Positions 16,453 through 24,296 of a stretch of 64,000 nucleotides of DNA are shown piece after piece. The stretch comes from Flammeovirga sp. EKP202. Its GTDB lineage: Bacteria; Bacteroidota; Bacteroidia; Cytophagales; Flammeovirgaceae. The notes beneath the pieces were generated by a model. It was not told where the DNA came from. It worked only from the letters and a program-made list of their open reading frames with translations, and made no database searches. Both the position numbers and the translations under genes were made by a program. The first letter of the stretch is position 1; every line of letters starts with the position of its first letter. Location: the NCBI RefSeq assembly GCF_014534745.1, contig NZ_JACVVP010000027.1, forward strand, positions 35,871 through 99,870, given 5' to 3'.

Positions 16453-16822
16453 TGTTAATTCTTTCTGGTCGTTCTAATTTGACATATTAATAAATGGTGT
16501 ATTCTACTCGAAGAGTGCTTTATACTCTTCTTTTCCCTTTATTGGATCACGAATATAAAGTTATAGTAACCATTTTTACTAAAAATTTAAGGAGAAAGTT
16601 TTTAATTAAGATCGCTTTTAACTGTAACTCTAGTCTCACCAATTATTGGGATACAATTTATCCTACATAATATAATACGTAAGAAAGATATTATGTTTAA
16701 TAGAAATTGAGAAATATTTACAAAATCTTTCAATACATCCCTTTTAGAACATGGAGAATAGAGTATGAAACAGAAGTTAATCTGTCTTTTTGCTTCATTT
16801 ATAATGTGCATTGTAAGGTAAG
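16453..16822. other. Intergenic region upstream of the dnaJ-like gene
   Basis: These 370 bases hold a GAAGAGT/ACTCTTC hairpin at 16510-16530, 58-78 bases ahead of the dnaJ-like start, and no supportable gene. A 69-codon minus-strand frame (16602-16811) has no recognisable features. Confidence 0.4.
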
Positions 16823-17258
16823 TACGCTGTAAACTAAATTATCGTCAACTTTCAATCAGCCTTTCTGCCAGCATTTATAGGATCAACTTTCAAACTTCCT
16901 TCTTCTTCATTTTTGTCTTGAAACAAAAACGAAGCAAAAAATTCAAGGCTTTGAAGTCAAAAGCTAAATTCCATTTCTCTCGCCTAAATGATTTTAAACT
17001 CGCTGCGCTCAAACAACAAAATCATTTCTAACGGCTCAATACATGGAATTCTGAACGCTTTTCCCTTCAAGGCCGAGGGAGATACTACTAAATGATGGTC
17101 TGATTACATGTTAAAAGACAAAGGTTTTATAATAATTTTCTAAAATGCAGTTCTGTAGGGACGTTGCATTGCAACGTCCTCGCGAACCACAACACACTAC
17201 CATTAATCCTTCATAAAAAGTAGTTGCATTAATTAACGAAAATTTAGTTTACAGTGTA
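16823..17258 (+). repeat. Composite intergenic repeat copy R3 (subfamily A, best-preserved ends)
   Basis: Forward full-length copy. The left end GTACGCTGTAAACTAAATTA and the inverted right end CTACACTGTAAACTAAATTT continue to match over about 28 bases with a handful of mismatches. The core hairpins are TTTTTG/CAAAAA, TTCAA/TTGAA around GGCT, and AATGATTTT/AAAATCATT. The distal module carries GTTGCATTGCAACGTCC at 17154-17179. It lies downstream of the radical SAM gene end. Confidence 0.92.
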
Positions 17259-17294
17259 GTAAGTTTCACCAACATTCAATAGACCTTTCTACTA

Positions 17295-18233
17295 TTATTT
17301 ATACAAAGCCCCTTGATAAGTATCTCGCTCTTTTAATCTCTTTTCAATCATCAATTGAATTTGATTGGGACGAATACCCCAATTAGGTGCAATTCTTAAG
17401 TTGATAGGGGTGTCGCTGCTGAAACGTTGGATAGCAATATCGGGACGAAGCCTTTCTAAGAAATCCACCATAAAATCCACATATTCATCAGGCTGGAAAA
17501 GCGGAAATTGAGAGGGGTCTTCTTTGAATTGTTTAGCCATGATCGTTCCTTTTACAATCTGTAATTGATGAAACTTTAACGATTCTAGTGGCAATTTATT
17601 TAAGATTTCGGCTTGTGCTAAAGTTTCTTCTCTTGTTTCACCGGGTAAACCAAATAACATATGTCCTGCTACTGAAATACCTCTATCAACTACTTTTTGA
17701 ATCGCTTCTACAGCGTCTTCAAACGAGTGCCCTCTGTTTACTCTGTCTAATGTTTTGTTATAGCAAGATTCAATACCGAATTCGATAAAAATCAAATGTT
17801 CTTTGGATAATTCTTCGAGGTAATCCAATTGTTCATCAGAAAGACAATCAGGACGGGTACCAATCACTAAACCATCAATTTTTGGATGGTTTAATGCTTC
17901 AGAATAGATTTCTTTCAAATATTCCAAAGTTCCATACGTATTGGAATAGGCTTGGAAATACCCTACAAATGCTTTTGCACTATGGTATCTGCCAGGTAGA
18001 AATTCCATACCATGATCAATCTGTTTTGTGATACTCAGCATTCCATCATGAAGGTAATTTGGAACGAAACTATCATTGTTACAAAAAGTACAGCCACCAT
18101 ATCCCAATGAACCATCTCTATTCGGGCAGGTAAATTCCGCATGAATAGAGACTTTTTGAATACGTCCTCCATATTTATTTTTTAACTGTTGGGAGTAGGG
18201 GAAATACCTTCTAGATTGAAAGTTCATGATCAA
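17295..18233 (-). CDS. Radical SAM protein, TIGR01212/YhcC family
   Basis: The 312-residue protein has the YhcC-type cluster motif, in which Cys36, Cys48 and Cys51 sit in a C-P-N-R-D-G-x-x-G-x-G-G-C-x-F-C pattern instead of the common C-x3-C-x2-C. The TIM-barrel continues with the SAM-binding GLPGETREET segment near residue 195. It is cytoplasmic and binds a [4Fe-4S] cluster. The reaction is not known for most members, though some are placed near tRNA-modification enzymes of the MiaB/Elp3 group by similarity. The start could equally be the Met at residue 3. It follows the MFS gene by 15 bases on the same strand, so they may be co-transcribed. Confidence 0.9.
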   Translation of the reverse strand: MIMNFQSRRYFPYSQQLKNKYGGRIQKVSIHAEFTCPNRDGSLGYGGCTFCNNDSFVPNYLHDGMLSITKQIDHGMEFLPGRYHSAKAFVGYFQAYSNTYGTLEYLKEIYSEALNHPKIDGLVIGTRPDCLSDEQLDYLEELSKEHLIFIEFGIESCYNKTLDRVNRGHSFEDAVEAIQKVVDRGISVAGHMLFGLPGETREETLAQAEILNKLPLESLKFHQLQIVKGTIMAKQFKEDPSQFPLFQPDEYVDFMVDFLERLRPDIAIQRFSSDTPINLRIAPNWGIRPNQIQLMIEKRLKERDTYQGALYK

Positions 18234-18248
18234 TGTGTGGTTATAACC

Positions 18249-19490
18249 TTATTTTGTGACTAAATTTTTCATTCGCTCTTTATGTGCTTTTGTATCACTG
18301 ATGTGCTTGAACATAAAGACGCCTAGCATAGTTGCAATTACGCTACAAATACCGACTATGTTATAATTTTCCAGCTTATCTGTAATTGGATTATCAATTA
18401 TTATCAGTCCTGAGGCGAATGAGGCCAATCCTTGAGATAGATTTTGTACAGCCGAACGAATACTCATAAAACTACCTCTTTGTTTTGGATCAGCAGTCCC
18501 TAAAATCAGAGCATTGGCAGGGATAGATCTTGCTCCACAAATAAAGAACAAAGAAGAGAATACAAGCACTACGGGAATACTCATTGAAGGTACATTGGTG
18601 AGTACTAATGCCGGAATGATTGTAATAAAAGAAATGATTACAAATACATGATACTTACCATGATGATCAGACCATTTACCAATTTTTGGAGAGAAATATA
18701 ACGTGGCCAGACCTCCACACAAGTAAATCCATGTGAGTTGTTGATCTAAAAATCCAATATTTTTCACCATATAAGGTGAGAAGAAGGGAATGAGTAAGAA
18801 ATGACCGAAAAACACTAAGAATAAGGCAAATAAGCCTTTCAGTTGTTTTGTGTTTTTCAGAACATTCAATAATGGAGAAAAGAAGGCCTTCTTCCCTTTA
18901 GTTGGGGTGTCATCCATGTGTCCTTTCATTTCCTCTAATCTATAATAACATACAAACCAAAGAATCGCGGATACCACTGCAATAATGATAAATGGAGCAT
19001 GCCAATCAATTGTAACCCCTAGGTATAAACCGATCGGTACACCTACGGCAGAAGAAACGGCAAAACCTGTCATTAAAATACCAATACCTGTACCTCTTTT
19101 TTCTTCTGGAAGCATATCACCGACAATTGTAAACAAAGTGGCATTGATCAATCCACCGAAAATCCCTGTAAACAACCGAGCAAAGAGTAGAAAATCGTAA
19201 GTATTTGCGACTCCACACAATACAGTTCCGAAGGTGAAAAAGGCATAGATGAATAAGAACATCTTTTTTCGTTCGAATTTATCAATAAAGAAAATGGATA
19301 AAAGCCCGGATACTGAGGCGGCTAGTGTGTAAGAAGATACCACTGCGCTCCATTGTATAGGTGTCATATCGAAAGTTTCTTGTAGAGTATGTCCTAAAGG
19401 CATCAATACAACGAAGTCTAAGATATTCGTAAAACTAACTGCAGCAAGCATGTATAGCGTTACTTTCTCTTTTTTATTTAGTGAGATCAT
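18249..19490 (-). CDS. MFS transporter, DHA1-like drug/sugar efflux type
   Basis: At 413 residues with 12 predicted membrane helices, this is a major facilitator. The loop after helix 2 reads IFFIDKFERKKMFLF, a D-[KR]-x-[GE]-R-[KR]-type motif A. Helix 5 carries a VSSAVGVPIGLYLG stretch close to motif C of proton-driven antiporters. A long basic loop separates the two halves (about residues 197-212). It probably exports a small molecule. The substrate cannot be read from sequence. It is upstream of, and 15 bases from, the radical SAM gene. Confidence 0.88.
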   Translation of the reverse strand: MISLNKKEKVTLYMLAAVSFTNILDFVVLMPLGHTLQETFDMTPIQWSAVVSSYTLAASVSGLLSIFFIDKFERKKMFLFIYAFFTFGTVLCGVANTYDFLLFARLFTGIFGGLINATLFTIVGDMLPEEKRGTGIGILMTGFAVSSAVGVPIGLYLGVTIDWHAPFIIIAVVSAILWFVCYYRLEEMKGHMDDTPTKGKKAFFSPLLNVLKNTKQLKGLFALFLVFFGHFLLIPFFSPYMVKNIGFLDQQLTWIYLCGGLATLYFSPKIGKWSDHHGKYHVFVIISFITIIPALVLTNVPSMSIPVVLVFSSLFFICGARSIPANALILGTADPKQRGSFMSIRSAVQNLSQGLASFASGLIIIDNPITDKLENYNIVGICSVIATMLGVFMFKHISDTKAHKERMKNLVTK

Positions 19491-19630
19491 ACGGGAAATT
19501 GTTTAGGTAGAAGTTCGCCTTCTATGAATTGTCAGTCTATAGTTAAGTACACACATTTGTAAAGTTAGAGTTAAAACAATAAAAACGAGCATCACTAAAC
19601 TTTTATTATGATAAATCTGTGTTAATCAAG

Positions 19631-19800
19631 TTATAAGCAGTTGTACAATTAAAATCGGAAGTTTTGGATTTTCTTTTTTAGCCTACTCTTCGTTAGAATA
19701 TCATCACGTAGCTTCGACTATGCTCTTCTATTCTGCCTTGATTAGACTAAAAAATAATAATCCAACTTATCCCAATTTTAAATGTACAACTGCTTAAAAG
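19631..19800. repeat. 170-bp element with 40-bp terminal inverted repeats
   Basis: The left end (TTATAAGCAGTTGTACAATT...) and the inverted right end (CTTTTAAGCAGTTGTACATT...) match at roughly 35 of 40 positions. The pairing continues weakly inward (TTTTTTAG / CTAAAAAA), so the whole unit can fold on itself. There is no coding capacity. It resembles a miniature inverted-repeat element unrelated to R1-R5. It lies between the divergent-side MFS gene and the fbp terminator. Confidence 0.8.
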
Positions 19801-19818
19801 GAATTCAGGGGTTGTAAG

Positions 19819-19857
19819 AAAAAAAATGGTCAGCTAAAATATTGATTAGCTGACCAT
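19819..19857 (-). terminator. Terminator of the fructose-1,6-bisphosphatase gene
   Basis: ATGGTCAGCTAA and TTAGCTGACCAT form a perfect 12-bp stem followed, on the minus strand, by a T-run. It lies 73 bases after the stop codon. Confidence 0.9.
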
Positions 19858-19930
19858 TAAAGTGTGATATGATTGAGGAAGGAGTTGAGTGTATTGATGA
19901 ATACAAACTATCTCATTCTTGTACTTTTTC

Positions 19931-20974
19931 TTATTTTACTTCTACACCATTGACGGGAGGTGTAGTAACCGTTTCATGTTTTTTACCTTGTAAGCATGCC
20001 ATAGCTTCTTCCACCATTTTCGGAGAACCAACATAAAAAGGAGTTCTCTGATGGAATTCGGTTGGTTTGATGTCTAAAATTCGTTGATAGCCATCAGTTG
20101 CCATTGCCCCAGATTGCTCTGCTAGGAAGGCCAAAGCATTACATTCATAAAGCAAACGTAGTTTACCGCTTTTATACTTGGAAGTTGATGGGTAAATATA
20201 AATTCCACCTTTCAATAAGTTTCTATGAAAATCTCCAACTAATGAACCGATATAACGGCTAGAGTATTCTCTATCCTTACATTTTGTGATATAATCTTTT
20301 AAACCTTCGTCGAAAGTATTATAACCACCTTCATTGATAGAATAGATTTGACCATCTTCTTTAGACTGCATATTTGGGTGAGATAAGAAGTATTCACCTA
20401 AAGAAGGTTCATACGTAAATCCATTTACACCATATCCAGTACTGTAGACAAGCATGGTAGAAGACCCGTAGAGTACATAGCCAGCAGCTACTTGTTCAGT
20501 ACCTTGTTGTAACATATCTTCTTTGGTAGGGGGTCTACCAATAGGTGATCTTCTTCGATAAATCGAAAAGATTGTACCTACAAGTACGTTTACATCAATG
20601 TTCGAAGAACCGTCTAAGGGATCTATAGTAACGATGTATTTTGCATGATGATTACCCGTGTCGATAATTCCGTCTACCTCTTCAGAGATGATTCCACATG
20701 TTTCTCCACCTTTTGAAAGTGCTCTTGTAAAACGAATGTCTGCAATCATGTCTAGTTTTTGTTGCGCTTCTCCCTGCACGTTTTCTGCTCCTGCACCTCC
20801 TTCAATTCCAGCCAAACCGGCTCTATTGATTTCTCTGTTGATGATTTTTGAAGCTAAAGCGATATCACGAAGTAGCTGAGATAGTTCTCCTGTAGCATAA
20901 GGAAATTGTTCTTGCTTTTGAGCGATAAAACGATCTAGCGCTGTACCGACTGAAGCAGTAAGTTTATCCATCAT
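19931..20974 (-). CDS. fbp: Fructose-1,6-bisphosphatase class 1
   Basis: The enzyme removes the 1-phosphate of fructose 1,6-bisphosphate in gluconeogenesis, in the cytoplasm. The metal-binding motif [15 protein letters not shown] lies near the middle, preceded by the catalytic Glu segment (EEVDGIID). The C-terminal substrate-binding region includes [18 protein letters not shown] residues. I place the start at the Met-Met pair at 20974/20971 (347 residues, normal for the family). The open frame runs another 51 codons upstream, but that part covers the phasin gene terminator and shows no homology. The enzyme is needed for growth on the pyruvate and triose phosphate that alginate catabolism produces, though the gene is not in that cluster. 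Confidence 0.94.
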   Translation of the reverse strand: MMDKLTASVGTALDRFIAQKQEQFPYATGELSQLLRDIALASKIINREINRAGLAGIEGGAGAENVQGEAQQKLDMIADIRFTRALSKGGETCGIISEEVDGIIDTGNHHAKYIVTIDPLDGSSNIDVNVLVGTIFSIYRRRSPIGRPPTKEDMLQQGTEQVAAGYVLYGSSTMLVYSTGYGVNGFTYEPSLGEYFLSHPNMQSKEDGQIYSINEGGYNTFDEGLKDYITKCKDREYSSRYIGSLVGDFHRNLLKGGIYIYPSTSKYKSGKLRLLYECNALAFLAEQSGAMATDGYQRILDIKPTEFHQRTPFYVGSPKMVEEAMACLQGKKHETVTTPPVNGVEVK

Positions 20975-21075
20975 AATTTTTGGTGAATAATTTTTGTGTT
21001 TTTTCGTTGTCTTATATTGGTTGGATAAAATTAGGTAATTATTTCTGATTTGTTGCAATCGATTGCAGTAAGTAT

Positions 21076-21118
21076 AAAAAAAAGACCGACAATTCTGTAC
21101 AACATACAGTACTGTCGG
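21076..21118 (-). terminator. Terminator of the phasin-like gene
   Basis: On the minus strand, CCGACA/TGTCGG and CTGTA/TACAG stems stack around an internal loop and are followed by eight T. It lies 31 bases after the stop codon and inside the false N-terminal extension of the fbp frame. Confidence 0.75.
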
Positions 21119-21148
21119 CCCACACACATCACAAAAGTACCAAAAGGC

Positions 21149-21541
21149 TTACGCTTTCGACGCTTCTGAAGACGTAGTAGTTTTCTTAGCTGGAGCTTTT
21201 TTAGGTGCAGCTGTCTTTGCTTGAGCAGCTTCCAAAGCTTCAATTCTTGCTTTTAAGATCTCTACCTCTTCAGAGTCTCCACCTTTAAACATTGAAGTGA
21301 TCTTGTCAAAATCAAAGTTTAATGATGATGTAAATTTTTCAGCTAATGTTTTGAGTTGCTCTTCAAATTCGCTTTTCTTCGCTTCAGTGCTATCAACAAA
21401 TTCGTCTACTATTTTCTTCCCTTCTTCAACAGTCAATTTCTCTTCTGCTACTAATTTGTCAACAACTTCTTGAATTTTCTCGATAGTAAATGCTGTAATA
21501 CCGACACCAGTATATACTAGCTTTTTTAATAGTTCTTCCAT
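21149..21541 (-). CDS. Phasin-like / PHA-granule associated family protein
   Basis: The 130-residue protein is largely helical. The N-terminal segment LVYTGVGITAFTIEKIQEVVDKLV matches the start of PhaF/PhaI-type proteins. A Lys/Glu-rich coiled-coil region (about residues 25-75) carries the VEEGKKIVDEF pattern typical of the family. The tail (about residues 105-130) is Ala/Lys/Pro/Thr rich, like histone H1 tails. Family members coat polyhydroxyalkanoate granules or bind DNA, but no PHA synthase is in the window, so a granule role is not established. It has a full consensus promoter at 21605-21634 and its own terminator. Confidence 0.8.
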   Translation of the reverse strand: MEELLKKLVYTGVGITAFTIEKIQEVVDKLVAEEKLTVEEGKKIVDEFVDSTEAKKSEFEEQLKTLAEKFTSSLNFDFDKITSMFKGGDSEEVEILKARIEALEAAQAKTAAPKKAPAKKTTTSSEASKA

Positions 21542-21604
21542 GGTGCTTATTTTTTATTTTGTGGTTAAACTTAACTGTTCAATCACCTTGAGTTATTGTT
21601 TTTA

Positions 21605-21634
21605 CAAAGGTAGTAAAAATAAATGAATGAACAA
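21605..21634 (-). promoter_or_regulatory. Consensus promoter of the phasin-like gene
   Basis: On the minus strand, TTG-N19-TACCTTTG is an exact match to the Bacteroidota primary sigma pattern. The -7 box ends about 64 bases upstream of the start codon. Confidence 0.7.
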
Positions 21635-21730
21635 TCATTATTAAGACTATTCCGAAATTTAAGAAAAATTTTGATTTAAGGATAATCTCTTGATAAAGAT
21701 AGAGATAAGTGGTGGAAATAACTATTGCGT

Positions 21731-22633
21731 TTACTTGAATTGTTGATGAATATAACTTGAAACTTTTGTTAGTGCTTCATCGGATTCGGGGATAAAACGC
21801 CAGAACAGTTGCCACCAATGTATCAAATCATCCCATTCTTGATAGGTGACTTTAATTCCTTTGTCTTCAAGTGCTTTTTTGAGCCTGACGCTATCATCAT
21901 GTAATACTTCATTTTTTGAAGTTTGAATCAATATAGGTGGAAAGTCCGTGAAGTCGCCGTAAAGTGGAGAAACATAGGGATCGTCCAAAGGTTTTGTACC
22001 AGCATATACCTCTGCCCACCTTTTCATCTCATCAATTTTCACAAAAGGATCGGTGTATTTATTATCTTCTACCGTCTCTCCTGTATGCATTAAGTCTAAC
22101 CAAGGAGAAAGACAAATCCCTGCTTTGGGTAGTTGATCTCCTTTTTCTTTCAGCATAAAAAATAAAGTACAGACTAAACCTCCACCTGCGGAGTCACCTG
22201 CTACAATAATCTCCTCTTCTTGATAACCTTCTTTCAAAAGAAATTGATAACCTTCATAAGCATCTTCAATGGGAGCAGGACAGGGGTGATTGGGAATTTT
22301 ACGGTAATTGATCAGCAATGCTTCCGTAGCAGTATCTTTCACAATTTTTCCCACCATATGCCGGTGCGTCTGATTTGAACCAATAGCAAAACCTCCTCCG
22401 TGAAGGTAAAGCAAAGCTCTTTTCTTCTCAGAAGTATGTACAGGTTTGATCACTTCGGCTTCCAATTCTCCAATTTTGAATTTGGTAGACTTGACTCCCC
22501 AGGGCAATAAAGCCACAAAGGAGATCAATTCTGTGGTCTCTCTTAATAAAGTAAGGTTGATGTCTTTTGTAGGAAATAAAGTAGAGGATAGGTTCAATCC
22601 CATTTTCAAAATCCTATGCTGTAATGATGACAT
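21731..22633 (-). CDS. Alpha/beta hydrolase, hormone-sensitive lipase family
   Basis: The 300-residue esterase-like protein has the HSL hallmarks: oxyanion motif HGGG at 78-81, nucleophile elbow G-D-S148-A-G-G, the acid in TSKNEVLHDD (Asp near residue 250) and a terminal His in WDDLIHWW. There is no signal peptide, so it should be cytoplasmic and hydrolyse short-chain esters. It is the last gene of a likely three-gene minus-strand set with the thioesterase (15-base gap) and a second hydrolase. Confidence 0.9.
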   Translation of the reverse strand: MSSLQHRILKMGLNLSSTLFPTKDINLTLLRETTELISFVALLPWGVKSTKFKIGELEAEVIKPVHTSEKKRALLYLHGGGFAIGSNQTHRHMVGKIVKDTATEALLINYRKIPNHPCPAPIEDAYEGYQFLLKEGYQEEEIIVAGDSAGGGLVCTLFFMLKEKGDQLPKAGICLSPWLDLMHTGETVEDNKYTDPFVKIDEMKRWAEVYAGTKPLDDPYVSPLYGDFTDFPPILIQTSKNEVLHDDSVRLKKALEDKGIKVTYQEWDDLIHWWQLFWRFIPESDEALTKVSSYIHQQFK

Positions 22634-22648
22634 GGGCAGTAAGGTTAA

Positions 22649-23074
22649 TTATTTAAACAGCTCATCTTTTATGATGGGCGATATTTTCTTAGGCTTTTGT
22701 GTCTTGATGTCAAAAGCGACTAAAACTACGTCAGCCTCCAGTGCAACAAGTTCCGTTCCTTTAATATAAATAATTTGATGGAAAGTTACGCTCGAACTGC
22801 CCACTTTAACGACTTGAGAGTGCAATTCTAATTCTTGATGAATAGAAGCAGGGTACTTGAAGTTGATATTATAATTGGCGATTACAAATGTTGTATCTTC
22901 TTGACTTGCCAATAATAACGTTTCATTGTTTTCAAAGTGGCACCACCTTGCTTCTTCAAGAAACTCCATGTATCTCATATTGTTTACATGCTGGAAACTA
23001 TCAATATGATAATTTCTTACTTTAATCGTCGTTTTGCTTATTCTACCTGTTGTTGTATCTGTTTGTTTTGTCAT
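22649..23074 (-). CDS. Acyl-CoA thioesterase, hotdog fold (YbgC/FadM-like)
   Basis: I place the start at the Met at 23074 (141 residues). The open frame extends 16 codons further upstream but without family similarity. The hotdog signature is VRNYHIDSFQHVNNMRYMEFLEEARW, within which the Asp and the HVNN-x-x-Y stretch form the thioesterase active site. It should hydrolyse acyl-CoA thioesters in the cytoplasm. It sits between two alpha/beta hydrolases on the same strand. The combination hints at lipid or ester turnover, but no specific pathway is evident. Confidence 0.9.
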   Translation of the reverse strand: MTKQTDTTTGRISKTTIKVRNYHIDSFQHVNNMRYMEFLEEARWCHFENNETLLLASQEDTTFVIANYNINFKYPASIHQELELHSQVVKVGSSSVTFHQIIYIKGTELVALEADVVLVAFDIKTQKPKKISPIIKDELFK

Positions 23075-23140
23075 AAGTAAAGGTGTATTGTGTTGATTAT
23101 GAATGAGTGAATATACATACATTATTGCATACTGTGCAAA

Positions 23141-24085
23141 TTATTTAGAAAGCTGAGAAAGCACTGTATTGATATAATTCATCACTGTAATTTCATACAT
23201 CACAGGTGCAACCGTAATTGATTTCGCATGTTTTGCATCAGGTACAAGCCAAATATATTTTTCACCAAACTCTTTTGCTTCAAATAAGTCTTTCGTCATT
23301 TGCATAGGAATATATTTGTCATCTTTTCCATGAATAAACAAGAACGGGACTTTTGATTTTTTTACGTTTTGAATAGGAGAAGCATCTCCTAAGTAAAAGC
23401 CTGCCATCAATTTTGTAACAATACTTGAAGTATTCATAAACCCAAGATCAGGAACATGAAAATCTTCTTCAGCTCTAAATGCCAATAATTCTTTTGTATC
23501 AGAAAAAGGACAGTCGGCAATATAAAAATCAACAGAATGAGTCGTTTCATTAATACCAGAATGAGATGTGACAGTAGCACCACCTAACGACTCTCCATGA
23601 GCAAGAATCATATCATTTGGCTTTCTTTTTTTCGCCCATTGCACTACTTTCTCTAGGTCTTGACTTTCAAAAAAGCTGAAACTCACTTCTCCGCCACCAC
23701 TCAATCCGTGTTTTCTATGGTCATAAAGTACTACATCAATACCGTGTTTAAGGTAGATTTGAGCATAACGCATCATTCTCCATCGATCGTGAGTAACACC
23801 ATGAACCATTACTGCTGTCAGTTGTACAGAGTCTTCGGGGGCCTCAAGGTAAGTACCACTGAGTGTATACCCTTGTTCAGAAGTTACTTCAAAATCCTCT
23901 CTACTTACTTTGTCCAGCCAAGCAGTATCAAAAGACCCATTTTCCTTTTCATCTTGTAGTTTGCTTGTGCCTTGATGTGTTTGGATCAAGCAGGTTTGTG
24001 TGTAAGTGAAGATGGAGATAACAGCATAAAAAAATACTATAAAAGCAATTAGTGAAAGGCTTATTTTTTTGATAGATAGTTTCAT
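23141..24085 (-). CDS. Membrane-anchored alpha/beta hydrolase
   Basis: The 314-residue protein has one N-terminal hydrophobic segment (about residues 9-30), suggesting a membrane anchor or uncleaved signal. Catalytic elements are the nucleophile elbow A-H-G-E-S-L-G-G (near residue 167), the acid in HGKDDKYIP, and the His in PDAKHAKS. The loop after strand 3 reads AVMVHGVTHDRWRM. It belongs to the broad BAAT/FrsA-like hydrolase group (COG1073). The substrate is unknown. It is probably the first gene of the set ending at 21731. Confidence 0.85.
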   Translation of the reverse strand: MKLSIKKISLSLIAFIVFFYAVISIFTYTQTCLIQTHQGTSKLQDEKENGSFDTAWLDKVSREDFEVTSEQGYTLSGTYLEAPEDSVQLTAVMVHGVTHDRWRMMRYAQIYLKHGIDVVLYDHRKHGLSGGGEVSFSFFESQDLEKVVQWAKKRKPNDMILAHGESLGGATVTSHSGINETTHSVDFYIADCPFSDTKELLAFRAEEDFHVPDLGFMNTSSIVTKLMAGFYLGDASPIQNVKKSKVPFLFIHGKDDKYIPMQMTKDLFEAKEFGEKYIWLVPDAKHAKSITVAPVMYEITVMNYINTVLSQLSK

Positions 24086-24249
24086 TGTTGATGATTTACT
24101 ATAAGTTTTTCATTAAAAAAAAATTCAACATTGCGCATATTTTTTGTTGAATCGATTTAAATATTAGATATTCATAAACATATAATTCAACCCAGAAGGG
24201 AGAATTCAATATGCTATAAGTAAGTGCCTGTTTAAAAATAAAGTATCCT

Positions 24250-24257
24250 TACATTTG
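24250..24257 (+). promoter_or_regulatory. TACATTTG -7 box upstream of the M14 peptidase gene
   Basis: It matches TAnnTTTG exactly, although the -33 region has TGTTT, not TTG. A transcript from here would begin near 24264, which excludes the in-frame TTG at 24255 as start and supports the GTG at 24297. Confidence 0.4.
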
Positions 24258-24296
24258 TATTGGCACTTCAATATTGACAATAAATATATCAAAATA

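Noticed and set aside
16501..16540. CIRCE heat-shock operator ahead of the dnaJ-like gene
   Set aside because: The GAAGAGT/ACTCTTC repeat lacks the TTAGCACTC-N9-GAGTGCTAA sequence and spacing.
16602..16811. 69-codon minus-strand open frame between the dnaJ-like gene and R3
   Set aside because: No recognisable motif, no promoter or terminator, and composition of random AT-rich sequence.
20975..21127. N-terminal extension of fructose-1,6-bisphosphatase
   Set aside because: The extra 51 codons cover the terminator of the upstream phasin-like gene and have no family similarity.
21031..21243. 70-codon minus-strand frame over the phasin tail
   Set aside because: It is a shadow of the Ala/Lys-rich codons of the phasin-like gene in another frame.
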